NCBI GenBank assembly: GCA_050291725.1
Contig: JBNKKH010000022.1
Location: 1-64,000, forward strand
Length of the DNA stretch: 64,000 nucleotides
Direction of reading: 5' to 3'
DNA from: JAAGZL01 sp050291725
Lineage (GTDB): Bacteria > Pseudomonadota > Gammaproteobacteria > Chromatiales > Chromatiaceae
Below are positions 45,533-54,338 of this stretch, one piece after another. The notes beneath the pieces are model-generated. The model had not been told where the DNA came from. It saw only the letters and a program-made list of their open reading frames with translations, and made no database searches. Within the stretch, counting starts at the first letter, position 1, and each line of letters starts with the position of its first letter. A program made the position numbers and the translations under genes.

Positions 45533-46681
45533 TTAAGCCAAACAAAAGCGTTGAATCACTCCCCGAAGTACTTCAATCATGGGTTTGATTCGCTCTTCAC
45601 TCAAATACTCATCTGGCTGATGGGCCTGATCTATATCTCCTGGACCAAGTATTATCGTCTCCATCCCCAGCTCCTGGAAATATGGCCCTTCAGTTGCGTA
45701 AGATGCAGATATGGATTTTTCTCCGGTTAGCTCTTCAGCTACACGAACGATAGCAGCATCATGCGGGGTCTCCATGGCAGGTGTGCCGGCAAAGCCCGAT
45801 TCCATTTCCAGCTTGAGTTCGCTACCTTGCAGCAGGTCACTTAGGCGCGAGGAGAGTTCCCCCCGCAGCTGATCTAGATCCATTCCCGGCAGGGGGCGCA
45901 GGTCAATCTGCAGTTCACACTGGGCGCAGATACGGTTGGGACTGTCACCCCCTTGAATGCGTCCCAGATTCAGGGTGGGTACCTCCACTTTGAACTCAGG
46001 ATTGCGATTATTGCGCTGCAACTCATCCCGCCACTGTAATATCTCACCGATGACTCGGTGCATGCCTTCCAATGCGCTGACGCCGAAGCTGGGGTCGCTG
46101 GAGTGTCCAGACCTGCCCAGCAGGCGTATGGTCTCCATGGCGATACCCTTATGCATGCGGATCGGCTTCAGTCCGGTGGGCTCGCCAATTAGCGCGTGGC
46201 GGCCTAGCTTTCGCTTCTCTTCCACTAGGGCTTTGGCGCCACTCATGGAACTCTCTTCGTCAGCGGTGGCCAGGATGGTCAGGGGTTGGTTTAGCCTGTT
46301 CAGATCAAGGTCGCGCACTGCCTCTATTACCAGGGCGAAAAAACCTTTCATATCCGATACACCCAGGCCGTAGAGTTTACCATCCCGTCTGGTTAGCTTG
46401 AATGGGTCCTGACTCCAGCGCCCCTCATCAAAGGGAACAGTGTCGGTGTGACCAGACAGCAGCAGCCCCTCATCTCCTTTTCCTGCAGTAGCGATGAGGT
46501 TGTATTTGCCTGGGTTGTTAGCCAGTTGGGTAATTTCAACCTGGAAGCCAAGTGGCCGCAGCCACCCTGCGAGAAGCTGTATAACACCCTGGTTGGACAT
46601 GTCCAGTTCGGGATTAATGCTGCTCACCGAGGGGATAGCGACAAGCTGTTCAATCATCTCTATGCAGTCAGGTGTTTTCAT
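45533..46681 (-). CDS. argE: Acetylornithine deacetylase ArgE
   Basis: A 382-residue M20-family metallo-amidohydrolase that removes acetate from N-acetylornithine. From the ATG at 46681, the start MKTPDCIEMIEQLVAIPSVS aligns with E. coli ArgE; the frame back to 46747 adds residues not seen in the family. Metal-site motifs are LSGHTDTVPFD (His and Asp) and ADEESSMSGA (catalytic Glu), with RSGHSSDPSFG later. It precedes argA on the minus strand. Confidence 0.95.
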   Translation of the reverse strand: MKTPDCIEMIEQLVAIPSVSSINPELDMSNQGVIQLLAGWLRPLGFQVEITQLANNPGKYNLIATAGKGDEGLLLSGHTDTVPFDEGRWSQDPFKLTRRDGKLYGLGVSDMKGFFALVIEAVRDLDLNRLNQPLTILATADEESSMSGAKALVEEKRKLGRHALIGEPTGLKPIRMHKGIAMETIRLLGRSGHSSDPSFGVSALEGMHRVIGEILQWRDELQRNNRNPEFKVEVPTLNLGRIQGGDSPNRICAQCELQIDLRPLPGMDLDQLRGELSSRLSDLLQGSELKLEMESGFAGTPAMETPHDAAIVRVAEELTGEKSISASYATEGPYFQELGMETIILGPGDIDQAHQPDEYLSEERIKPMIEVLRGVIQRFCLA

Positions 46682-46813
46682 AATGGAGCTCAACTGTTTA
46701 GTTACCGCATAATAAACACCCTCCCGCCACAGGTTGCAAGGTGACATGCTTCAAATGAGCGGATAGGATGCTATTTTTAAACTTACTCATAAATTTAATG
46801 TAGATGAGGTTTT

Positions 46814-47464
46814 ATGTCGGGTCTGGAAAGAGTATTTAAAAACAACCACGCATGGGCACAGGGAATCAAAGAGGGGGACCCTAGATTTTTTAGCAAGCTA
46901 TCAGAGCAGCAGTCACCTGACTATCTCTGGATAGGGTGTTCTGATAGCCGGGTTCCGGCCAACGAGATTATCGGAATGATGCCTGGTGAGGTGTTCGTGC
47001 ACAGAAATGTGGCCAATTTGGTTATTCATACCGACCTTAACTGTCTCTCTGCCGTGCAGTACGCCATTGATGTGTTGAAGGTAAAACACATAATCGTGTG
47101 TGGACACTATGGCTGTGGTGGGGTCACGGCAGCAGTGCGTGGCGCGCGCTATGGTCTGGTGGATAACTGGCTGCAGCACGTTAAGGATATCTACAATCGA
47201 AATGAAGATAAGTTTGCCTCATGTGAAGATGAAGAGGAGAAGATAGATATCCTGTGTGAGATAAATGTAATTGAGCAGGTGCTGAATCTATGTCACACCA
47301 CCGTAGTGCAGGATGCCTGGAAAAGTGGCCAGAAGTTTGAGCTACATGGATTGATTTACAGCGTTCATGATGGAGTATTAAGAGACCTTGGAGTTAGTTT
47401 TGATTCTACAAAGGAGATCCCATTGCCGATGCATAGTCAGGATCTGACCAATAGGCTCAAATAG
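46814..47464 (+). CDS. can: Beta-class carbonic anhydrase
   Basis: A 216-residue zinc enzyme interconverting CO2 and bicarbonate in the cytoplasm. Zinc and catalytic residues sit in GCSDSRVP (Cys42, Asp44) and CGHYGCGG (His98, Cys101). The length and DYLWIGCSDSRVPANEI and VHRNVANLV segments match the E. coli Can type. It is divergent from argE and upstream of ilvD; nothing suggests carboxysome linkage. Confidence 0.96.
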   Translation: MSGLERVFKNNHAWAQGIKEGDPRFFSKLSEQQSPDYLWIGCSDSRVPANEIIGMMPGEVFVHRNVANLVIHTDLNCLSAVQYAIDVLKVKHIIVCGHYGCGGVTAAVRGARYGLVDNWLQHVKDIYNRNEDKFASCEDEEEKIDILCEINVIEQVLNLCHTTVVQDAWKSGQKFELHGLIYSVHDGVLRDLGVSFDSTKEIPLPMHSQDLTNRLK

Positions 47465-47556
47465 TTATATTTTTATAATTCCGCTGTAACTGATCTATAT
47501 AAAGTTGGATAATCCTTTTTTATACATGATTGATTAGACTGTTTTTGGAGATAGAG

Positions 47557-49404
47557 ATGCCCCAATACCGTTCCCGTACCACAACTCATGGCCGCAATAT
47601 GGCAGGTGCACGTGCTCTGTGGCGTGCCACTGGCATGAAAGATGGTGATTTTGAGAAGCCGATTATTGCTGTGGTTAACTCTTTCACCCAATTCGTTCCT
47701 GGGCATGTGCATCTTAAAGATCTGGGACAGATGGTAGCGCGCGAGATCGAAGCAGCGGGTGGCGTAGCCAAGGAGTTCAATACCATCGCCGTAGATGATG
47801 GTATCGCAATGGGGCATGGAGGCATGCTCTATTCTCTACCTTCTCGAGACATTATTGCCGACTCTGTAGAGTACATGGTCAATGCGCACTGCGCAGATGC
47901 CATGGTCTGTATCTCCAACTGTGACAAGATCACCCCCGGAATGTTGATGGCATCCATGCGCTTGAATATCCCTACGGTATTCGTTTCCGGCGGCCCTATG
48001 GAGGCCGGCAAGGTACAGTGGCACGGTGCAGAACGCGCCGTGGATCTGGTGGATGCTATGGTGGAGGCGGCTGATGCAAAGAATTCAGACGATGATGTAA
48101 GCGCTATGGAACGCTCAGCCTGTCCTACCTGTGGTTCCTGTTCTGGTATGTTTACCGCTAACTCCATGAACTGCCTCACTGAGGCCCTGGGCCTGAGTTT
48201 GCCGGGGAATGGTTCTCTTGTAGCTACCCATGCTGAGCGCAAGGAGCTGTTTCTGGAAGCGGGAAGGTTGGTGGTAGAGTTGGCCAAACGTTGGTATGAG
48301 CAGGATGATGCCTCTGTGCTGCCGCGCAGCATTGCTACCTTTGAGGCGTTTGAAAATGCCATGTGTCTGGATATAGCCATGGGCGGTTCCACCAACACCG
48401 TACTGCATCTTCTTGCTACAGCTCAGGAGGCAGAGGTGGATTTCACCATGTCTCATATCGACCAGCTTTCGCGCAAGGTGCCCAATCTGTGCAAGGTGGC
48501 TCCAGCTACTCAGGAGTTTCATCTGGAGGATGTACATAGGGCTGGTGGCGTCATCGGTATTCTTGGTGAGTTAGAGAAGGCTGGTCTGATCCATCGAGAT
48601 GTACCCACCGTACATAGCAGTAGCCTAGGCAGCGCTATTGACCAGTGGGATATTAATCGCAGCTCTGATGCAACAGCTAAGTCTCGTTATCTGGCTGCAC
48701 CGGGTGGTGTCCCTTCCCTGGTGGCGTTCAGTCAGGATCGACAGTGGCCAGATCTGGATCTGGACCGGACTGCTGGCTGTATCCGCGACAAGGCTAACGC
48801 CTACAGTCAGGATGGCGGACTGGCGGTGCTGTACGGCAATCTGGCTGAGGCCGGGTGTATAGTGAAAACTGCCGGTGTGGATGAATCCATTCTGAAATTT
48901 AGTGGGCCAGCCCGTATCTTCGAAAGTCAGGATGAGGCGGTTGCGGCTATATTGGCTGATGCTATCCAGCCAGGTGATATTGTGCTTATTCGCTACGAAG
49001 GCCCCAAGGGTGGCCCCGGTATGCAGGAGATGCTCTATCCTACCAGCTATCTTAAATCCAAGGGGTTGGGTAAGAGCTGTGCCTTGATTACCGATGGGCG
49101 TTTCTCTGGAGGCACTTCCGGACTCTCTATCGGTCACTGTTCCCCTGAGGCGGCGGAGGGGGGAGCTATAGGTCTGGTACAGGAGGGGGATACTATTGAA
49201 ATTGATATCCCATCCAGGAGCATTAATCTAGCAGTCAGCGATGCTGAGCTGGAGCAGCGCCGTAAAGAGATGGAGGCGCAAGGCAGCGATGCCTGGAAGC
49301 CAGTGGGTAGAGAGCGTCAGGTATCCAAAGCGCTCCAGGCCTATGCGGCTTTAACTACCAGTGCAGCTCGTGGTGCGGTGAGGGATTTGTCGCAGCTGAA
49401 GTGA
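47557..49404 (+). CDS. ilvD: Dihydroxy-acid dehydratase IlvD
   Basis: A 615-residue Fe-S dehydratase, penultimate in valine and isoleucine synthesis. The ATG at 47557 follows GGAGATAGAG and begins MPQYRSRTTTHGRNMAGARA, as in E. coli; the frame from 47530 is longer. Cluster ligands lie in CISNCDKITPG and ACPTCGSCSGMF, the pattern of the oxygen-sensitive [4Fe-4S] type. It is a single gene and converges on the SH3 gene. Confidence 0.97.
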   Translation: MPQYRSRTTTHGRNMAGARALWRATGMKDGDFEKPIIAVVNSFTQFVPGHVHLKDLGQMVAREIEAAGGVAKEFNTIAVDDGIAMGHGGMLYSLPSRDIIADSVEYMVNAHCADAMVCISNCDKITPGMLMASMRLNIPTVFVSGGPMEAGKVQWHGAERAVDLVDAMVEAADAKNSDDDVSAMERSACPTCGSCSGMFTANSMNCLTEALGLSLPGNGSLVATHAERKELFLEAGRLVVELAKRWYEQDDASVLPRSIATFEAFENAMCLDIAMGGSTNTVLHLLATAQEAEVDFTMSHIDQLSRKVPNLCKVAPATQEFHLEDVHRAGGVIGILGELEKAGLIHRDVPTVHSSSLGSAIDQWDINRSSDATAKSRYLAAPGGVPSLVAFSQDRQWPDLDLDRTAGCIRDKANAYSQDGGLAVLYGNLAEAGCIVKTAGVDESILKFSGPARIFESQDEAVAAILADAIQPGDIVLIRYEGPKGGPGMQEMLYPTSYLKSKGLGKSCALITDGRFSGGTSGLSIGHCSPEAAEGGAIGLVQEGDTIEIDIPSRSINLAVSDAELEQRRKEMEAQGSDAWKPVGRERQVSKALQAYAALTTSAARGAVRDLSQLK

Positions 49405-49444
49405 GGTTGATTACTAGTCCGGCTACCCCTGGCCGGACTAGCAA

Positions 49445-50101
49445 CTACCAAGTCTGTTTGTTTGTGCTACTTTGCAGGCGCGGCAAAATCATACCAATGA
49501 TGATTCCAATCAGGGCTACCCCTCCGCCTACCAGAAACCAGTATTGTGAACGGTCGTTCTTGTACTCCTGGTACTCCTGCTTCAGGTTCTCCATCTCCCA
49601 GGTCTGGTTAGCCAACTTTTTGCGCAGCTCTTTCCGCTCTTCAGAGATTCGCGCCATCTGATCTGAGTTTAGGGTTCTCTCATGCAGTTGTGAGTCTAGG
49701 TTGTCATTCGAGGATTTGAGCTTTTCATATGCCTCAGCCAGTTCCTGATATTTTTGTTCCAGCTCTCTATAGGGTTTGCTGCTCTTCTTTATTTTCTGTT
49801 TTAGGACCTTATATCTCTTTTCGACATCGGCCAGTTTTTCTCTAGCACCGGGTTGTTTCATCAACTGAGTAGTCAGAACAAATCCGATGTGTTTTTTTTT
49901 GTCACGGATCTTGGAGTAGCCGGTTTCTCTGTTACTGGATATTAGATCAACCTTCTCTCCAGCTGGAATCATGCGCAGTATCTGCTCCGCAGGTCCCTCT
50001 CCAGCCCGCATGGTTATGTGGGTCTGGTCAGTTATATAGCGCGGAGCCGCTTGGATAACACCAAAGGCGCACAACAGCAGTAATAGAACTATTTTTTTCA
50101 C
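49445..50101 (-). CDS. TIGR04211-type SH3 domain membrane protein (YgiM-like)
   Basis: A 218-residue protein. A signal peptide (1-18) precedes a bacterial SH3 domain (about 22-90) with ITDQTHITMRAGEGPAEQILRMIP and a phrase of ETGYSKIRD. A long coiled coil (about 95-180) follows, then a C-terminal membrane segment with basic tail (about 185-205). This layout is the YgiM/TIGR04211 type, an envelope protein of uncertain role. It is divergent from typA across the DnaA-box region. Confidence 0.9.
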   Translation of the reverse strand: MKKIVLLLLLCAFGVIQAAPRYITDQTHITMRAGEGPAEQILRMIPAGEKVDLISSNRETGYSKIRDKKKHIGFVLTTQLMKQPGAREKLADVEKRYKVLKQKIKKSSKPYRELEQKYQELAEAYEKLKSSNDNLDSQLHERTLNSDQMARISEERKELRKKLANQTWEMENLKQEYQEYKNDRSQYWFLVGGGVALIGIIIGMILPRLQSSTNKQTW

Positions 50102-50649
50102 TATGTCTGGTTCAGATTAATAAACATTGAGGAGTTTGGCGTATTCTTCCAAAACCGGTTGCATAAGTCCAAACTGTTTTTTCAACCTGCCCCAGGGTTT
50201 GTTGTTGATATATATCAAAATAAAACTATTAGTTATGCACACACCCTCACTGTTTGTCTGAATGGAGTGACAAGTTATGCATAGGAGTTGATTTGGATTG
50301 TGCGTTAAGTTTGTAACTGTATGAAAAATCAGTATATTATGTAATTGTGCATTTTTTTTACAATTTGACTACAAGAGCTTAACAGTGTGGATTTAGTCCA
50401 TATTCCATATATTTTGTTCACAGAGTTATCCACAGTATTTGTGGATAAACCAATAATCCTTTATGCAACATATAGATAGCATGTTTGCTGACTGTTTTGC
50501 TTAAATAATCTCTCTTAAAGTCTAAAGTGGAAATGTGCTTGTTAAGCTCCATAATTTAAGAGCTATTCTGATTTCTTTAATTAATTCCGCTATAATCCCC
50601 CGCTTTTTGCTAGGGCATGATTTGCCAAGGCCTGGGGAAACCAAACACT
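50102..50649. other. Intergenic region with a cluster of DnaA-box matches
   Basis: AT-rich, no gene. Exact matches to the DnaA consensus TTATNCACA lie at 50233-50241, 50426-50434 and, inverted, 50440-50448 (TGTGGATAA). Near matches lie at 50275-50283 (TTATGCATA), 50386-50394 (inverted) and 50461-50469. The two boxes at 50426 and 50440 form an inverted pair separated by 5 bases. No GATC cluster is seen. They lie between divergent genes and upstream of typA, and may regulate the typA promoter or mark a DnaA-titration or origin-like site. Confidence 0.55.
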
Positions 50650-52473
50650 GTGATTACTAAACTACGCAACATTGCCATCATCGCCCATGTAGATCATGGC
50701 AAAACCACTTTGGTGGATCAGCTGTTACAGCAGTCAGGTACCCTGGGGGAGCGCTTCGGTGAGGTGGAACGAGTGATGGATTCCAACGATCTGGAGAAGG
50801 AGCGGGGTATTACCATCCTTTCCAAGAATACCGCCATCCACTGGAATGATTACAACATCAACATTGTTGACACCCCAGGACATGCAGATTTTGGTGGAGA
50901 GGTGGAGCGAGTGTTGTCTATGGTGGATTCTGTCCTGCTGCTGGTGGATGCGGTGGATGGACCAATGCCTCAGACCCGCTTTGTTACCCAGAAGGCTTTC
51001 AAGCACGGGCTGAGACCTATCGTCGTGGTAAATAAGATCGACCGCGAAGGAGCTCGACCAGACTGGGTTGTTGATCAGACCTTTGAGCTGTTTGATCAGC
51101 TTGGCGCTAGTGATGAGCAGTTGGATTTCCCCATTGTCTACGCTTCAGCCATTAACGGCTTTGCTGGATTGGAGTCCGATGTTGCATCGGGCGATATGAC
51201 CCCGCTGTTTGAGACCATAGTAGAGAACTGTCCAGCTCCGGATGTGGATGTGGATGGTCCTTTTCAAATGCAGGTAAGTACCTTGGCCTACAACAGCTAT
51301 GTGGGTGCTATCGCCGTTGGCCGTATTTCCCGCGGTTCTGTGAAGAAGAATATGCAGGTAACTCTGGTTAAGCCCAATGGGAGTGAGCGTAAGGAGAAAA
51401 TTGGTCAGGTTCTAGGGTTTCTTGGATTGGAGCGGGTGGAGGTAGAGTCCGCTAGTGCTGGGGATATTGTGGCCCTTTCCGGCATAGCTGCACCTAACGT
51501 ATCAGATACCCTGTGTGATCCCGAGCATGTAGAGAATATGCCGCGTCTCACTGTTGATGAACCTACAGTAAGTATGACTTTCCAGGTGAACACTTCTCCC
51601 TTCGCCGGCAAGTCTGGTAAGTATCTAACCTCTCGTCAGCTCAAGGACCGGTTGGAGCGGGAGTTAATTCACAACGTGGCCCTGCGGGTGGAAGAGGGTA
51701 CAGATCCTGAGAAGTTCCGGGTCTCCGGGCGAGGGGAGCTGCATTTATCAATCCTGTTGGAGAATATGCGACGTGAAGGCTATGAGTTAGCGGTCTCACG
51801 TCCAGAGGTGATTTTCCGTGAAGTGGATGGAGAGGTATGTGAACCCTATGAGCAGCTCACCGTTGATGTGGAAGAGGCGCATCAGGGAGGAATTATGGAA
51901 GCCCTGGGAGGGCGTAAAGGAGAGCTGAAGGATATGGCTCCTGATGGCAAGGGCAGAGTGCGTCTGGACTATATGATCCCTTCCCGTGGCCTTATCGGTT
52001 TTCAGACTGAGTTTATGACTCTTACCTCCGGTTCCGGACTTATCTATCATGTGTTTGATCACTATGGATCAACTCAGAAGGGCGGAATAGCTCCGCGCAA
52101 GAATGGGGTGCTTATCTCCAACTCCACCGGCAAGGCCTTGGGTTATGCCCTATATAACTTGCAGGAGCGGGGCAGGCTGTTTTCCAGTCCGGGTGATCAG
52201 GTGTATGAAGGGCAGATAGTAGGTATTAACTCACGGTCCAACGATTTGACGGTGAACCCGTTGAAGGCCAAGCAGCTGACCAATATTCGAGCCTCTGGTA
52301 GTGATGAAAATATTCTGTTGACTCCACCGGTTAAATTCTCTCTGGAACAGGCTTTGGAGTTTATCGAAGATGATGAGTTGGTTGAGATAACGCCAACCGA
52401 TATTCGTATACGCAAGCGCTACCTCAAGGAGCATGAGCGCAAGAAGGCGTCGCGGGAAGATCCTAATAAATAG
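50650..52473 (+). CDS. typA: Ribosome-associated GTPase TypA/BipA
   Basis: A 607-residue translational GTPase of the EF-G/LepA superfamily, involved in ribosome assembly and cold or stress adaptation. The GTP site has AHVDHGKTTL and DTPGHADFGG, with NKID. I choose the GTG at 50650 because VITKLRNIAIIAHVDHG aligns with E. coli and gives exactly its 607 residues; the ATG at 50617 would add 11 and lacks a good ribosome-binding site. Upstream are the DnaA-box cluster and, downstream, the hairpin repeat. Confidence 0.95.
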   Translation: MITKLRNIAIIAHVDHGKTTLVDQLLQQSGTLGERFGEVERVMDSNDLEKERGITILSKNTAIHWNDYNINIVDTPGHADFGGEVERVLSMVDSVLLLVDAVDGPMPQTRFVTQKAFKHGLRPIVVVNKIDREGARPDWVVDQTFELFDQLGASDEQLDFPIVYASAINGFAGLESDVASGDMTPLFETIVENCPAPDVDVDGPFQMQVSTLAYNSYVGAIAVGRISRGSVKKNMQVTLVKPNGSERKEKIGQVLGFLGLERVEVESASAGDIVALSGIAAPNVSDTLCDPEHVENMPRLTVDEPTVSMTFQVNTSPFAGKSGKYLTSRQLKDRLERELIHNVALRVEEGTDPEKFRVSGRGELHLSILLENMRREGYELAVSRPEVIFREVDGEVCEPYEQLTVDVEEAHQGGIMEALGGRKGELKDMAPDGKGRVRLDYMIPSRGLIGFQTEFMTLTSGSGLIYHVFDHYGSTQKGGIAPRKNGVLISNSTGKALGYALYNLQERGRLFSSPGDQVYEGQIVGINSRSNDLTVNPLKAKQLTNIRASGSDENILLTPPVKFSLEQALEFIEDDELVEITPTDIRIRKRYLKEHERKKASREDPNK

Positions 52474-52479
52474 CCCTAC

Positions 52480-52606
52480 AAAAGGTTAACCCCGAAGCAT
52501 TCCATGCATTCGGGCCTACCACCAGAAAAGGTTAACCCCGAAGCATTCCATGCATTCGGGCCTACCACCAGAAAAGGTTAACCCCGAAGCATTCCATGCA
52601 TTCGGG
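52480..52606 (+). repeat. 46-bp tandem repeat with hairpin units (2.8 copies)
   Basis: Units begin at 52480, 52526 and 52572, each starting AAAAGGTTAACCCCGAAGC and carrying an inverted repeat CCCCGAA/TTCGGG(G) with an inner GCAT/ATGC pair. They lie 7 bases after the typA stop, so each hairpin can act as a transcription terminator or mRNA stabiliser; three in series is unusual. The copies are nearly identical except at the last end. Confidence 0.9.
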
Positions 52607-52809
52607 GTTATGTCGCCTAGCTTGGTTGGCAATTTTGTCCTATCCGTAAGACTCTTCCATGATGTTGTTGTCCGTCCCTGATTGGCGACATAGATAGAGT
52701 GCCACAAACCTACTATATTTTTTGTACAAAATATCTCTATTGCTTGTAGGATAATTCCTACAAACTCTTAGATGACCAGAGGTTCTTGCCTAGGTACACT
52801 CTACACAGT
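52607..52809. other. Gap before pip with a 9-bp inverted repeat
   Basis: TATGTCGCC (52609-52617) and GGCGACATA (52684-52692) are perfect inverted copies 66 bases apart, enclosing an unremarkable segment. It looks like a small palindromic element joined to the tandem repeat. No gene is seen; the pip promoter lies after about 52700. Confidence 0.5.
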
Positions 52810-53760
52810 ATGGCTGGCACATATCCTGAAATTAAGCCTTATGCTACTCACCAGTTGAGGGTCGATGCTATTCACACCCTATATATTGAGGAGAGTGGCG
52901 AACCTGAAGGCATTCCTATCCTGTTTCTGCATGGAGGTCCTGGGGCTGGATGTGAACCAAATCATCGGCGGTTTTTTGATCCTAACAAATACCGGATAAT
53001 TCTGTTTGACCAGAGAGGATGTGGCCGCTCCACGCCTCATGCTGAACTGGAGGCTAATAACACCCAGAATCTCATATCTGACATAGAGGCAATCCGCGAT
53101 TTTTTGAGGGTAAGTGGCTGGGTGGTATTTGGCGGCTCCTGGGGCTCTACACTAGCCCTGGCTTATGCTGAGACCCACCCAAATCGTGTTTTGGGTCTGG
53201 TGCTGCGTGGGATTTTTCTGTGCAGAGATAGGGAGATCCAGTGGTTCTATCAACAGGGAGCTAGTCGCATATTCCCCGACTATTGGCAGGAGTATCAATC
53301 GATAATTCCAGAGGGGGAACGGGATGATATGGTGCAGGCCTATTATCTACGTCTTACCGGCAATGACGAGCTGGCGCGCATGTCGGCGGCCAAGGCTTGG
53401 TCCTTGTGGGAGGCCAGGACAGCAACCCTGTTACCCAACAGTGAGCTGCTAAAACATTTCAGTGTTCCGCATGTGGCCTTAAGCCTGGCCCGTATTGAGA
53501 GCCACTATTTCAGCAATAAAGCTTTCCTGCAACCTAATCAGTTGTTGGAGAATGCGCACAAGCTTTCCGATATACCGGGCATTATCGTGCAAGGACGATA
53601 TGATCTCATATGTCCGATGGAGTCTGCTTGGGAGCTGCAACAAGCTTGGCCCGAGGGAGATCTGATGATAGTTGATAATGCAGGGCACGCAGCTACTGAG
53701 CCTGGAATTACTAAGGCACTGATTAATGCAACAGACTATTTTGCGGAGTTGATATCATGA
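52810..53760 (+). CDS. pip: Proline iminopeptidase
   Basis: A 316-residue alpha/beta hydrolase that removes N-terminal proline from peptides. From the ATG at 52810 (MAGTYPEIKPYATH), which aligns with the family start; the TTG at 52786 would add 8. Motifs are HGGPGAG, FDQRGCGRS and the nucleophile elbow GGSWGS (Ser at about 115), with GRYDLICP and AGHAA near the end for Asp and His. Its TGA overlaps the dtd ATG (ATGA), showing coupling. Confidence 0.94.
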   Translation: MAGTYPEIKPYATHQLRVDAIHTLYIEESGEPEGIPILFLHGGPGAGCEPNHRRFFDPNKYRIILFDQRGCGRSTPHAELEANNTQNLISDIEAIRDFLRVSGWVVFGGSWGSTLALAYAETHPNRVLGLVLRGIFLCRDREIQWFYQQGASRIFPDYWQEYQSIIPEGERDDMVQAYYLRLTGNDELARMSAAKAWSLWEARTATLLPNSELLKHFSVPHVALSLARIESHYFSNKAFLQPNQLLENAHKLSDIPGIIVQGRYDLICPMESAWELQQAWPEGDLMIVDNAGHAATEPGITKALINATDYFAELIS

Positions 53761-54194
53761 TCGGCTTACTTCAGCGTACATCCCAGGCTCAGGTAGTAGT
53801 GGAAAATGAGGTGGTGGGGGATATTGGAACCGGGTTGCTGGTTCTGGTCGGGGTCGAGCGCGGAGATAATGCAAGCAAGGCAGATCGTCTGCTAGAGAGG
53901 TTGTTAAATTATAGGGTGTTTCCAGATGCAGAAGATCGCATGAACCTCAGCCTACAGGATGTAGGCGGAGGGCTGCTGCTGGTTCCACAGTTCACCCTCG
54001 CTGCCGATACCAAAAAGGGCAATCGCCCCGGATTTTCTAATGCGGCAAAACCGGATGATGGTCAGTATCTTTTTAACTACCTATATGCCCAAGCCAAGCA
54101 GAGCTATCCCAAAGTAGAAAAAGGCATATTTGGCGCTGATATGCAGGTTTCTCTAATCAACGATGGGCCGGTCACCTTCTGGCTACAGTGCTGA
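53757..54194 (+). CDS. dtd: D-aminoacyl-tRNA deacylase
   Basis: A 145-residue enzyme hydrolysing D-amino acids, and glycine mischarged on tRNA-Ala, from tRNA. It begins MIGLLQRTSQAQVVVE, has LLVPQFTLAADTKKGNRPGF (SQFTL-like motif and GxxPG region) and ends VSLINDGPVTFWLQC, where GP of the cross-subunit Gly-cisPro is NDGPVTF. It overlaps the pip stop by four bases, a common pairing in gammaproteobacteria. Confidence 0.96.
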   Translation: MIGLLQRTSQAQVVVENEVVGDIGTGLLVLVGVERGDNASKADRLLERLLNYRVFPDAEDRMNLSLQDVGGGLLLVPQFTLAADTKKGNRPGFSNAAKPDDGQYLFNYLYAQAKQSYPKVEKGIFGADMQVSLINDGPVTFWLQC

Positions 54195-54338
54195 TTAAAA
54201 TAACCAACTACACAGCTAGATTATATCCTATAAGGAAGTAAAGTTTTTTCCATCCCTGCCGCTTAATGTCCCAGAACAGTGCGTTTTTGGCTTGTTGTAA
54301 GAATATTTAATAAAAAAGATGTCACGAAGGACAATAAA

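Noticed and set aside
52480..52606. Possible CRISPR array
   Set aside because: The 46-bp units are identical throughout, with no unique spacers between them and no cas genes.
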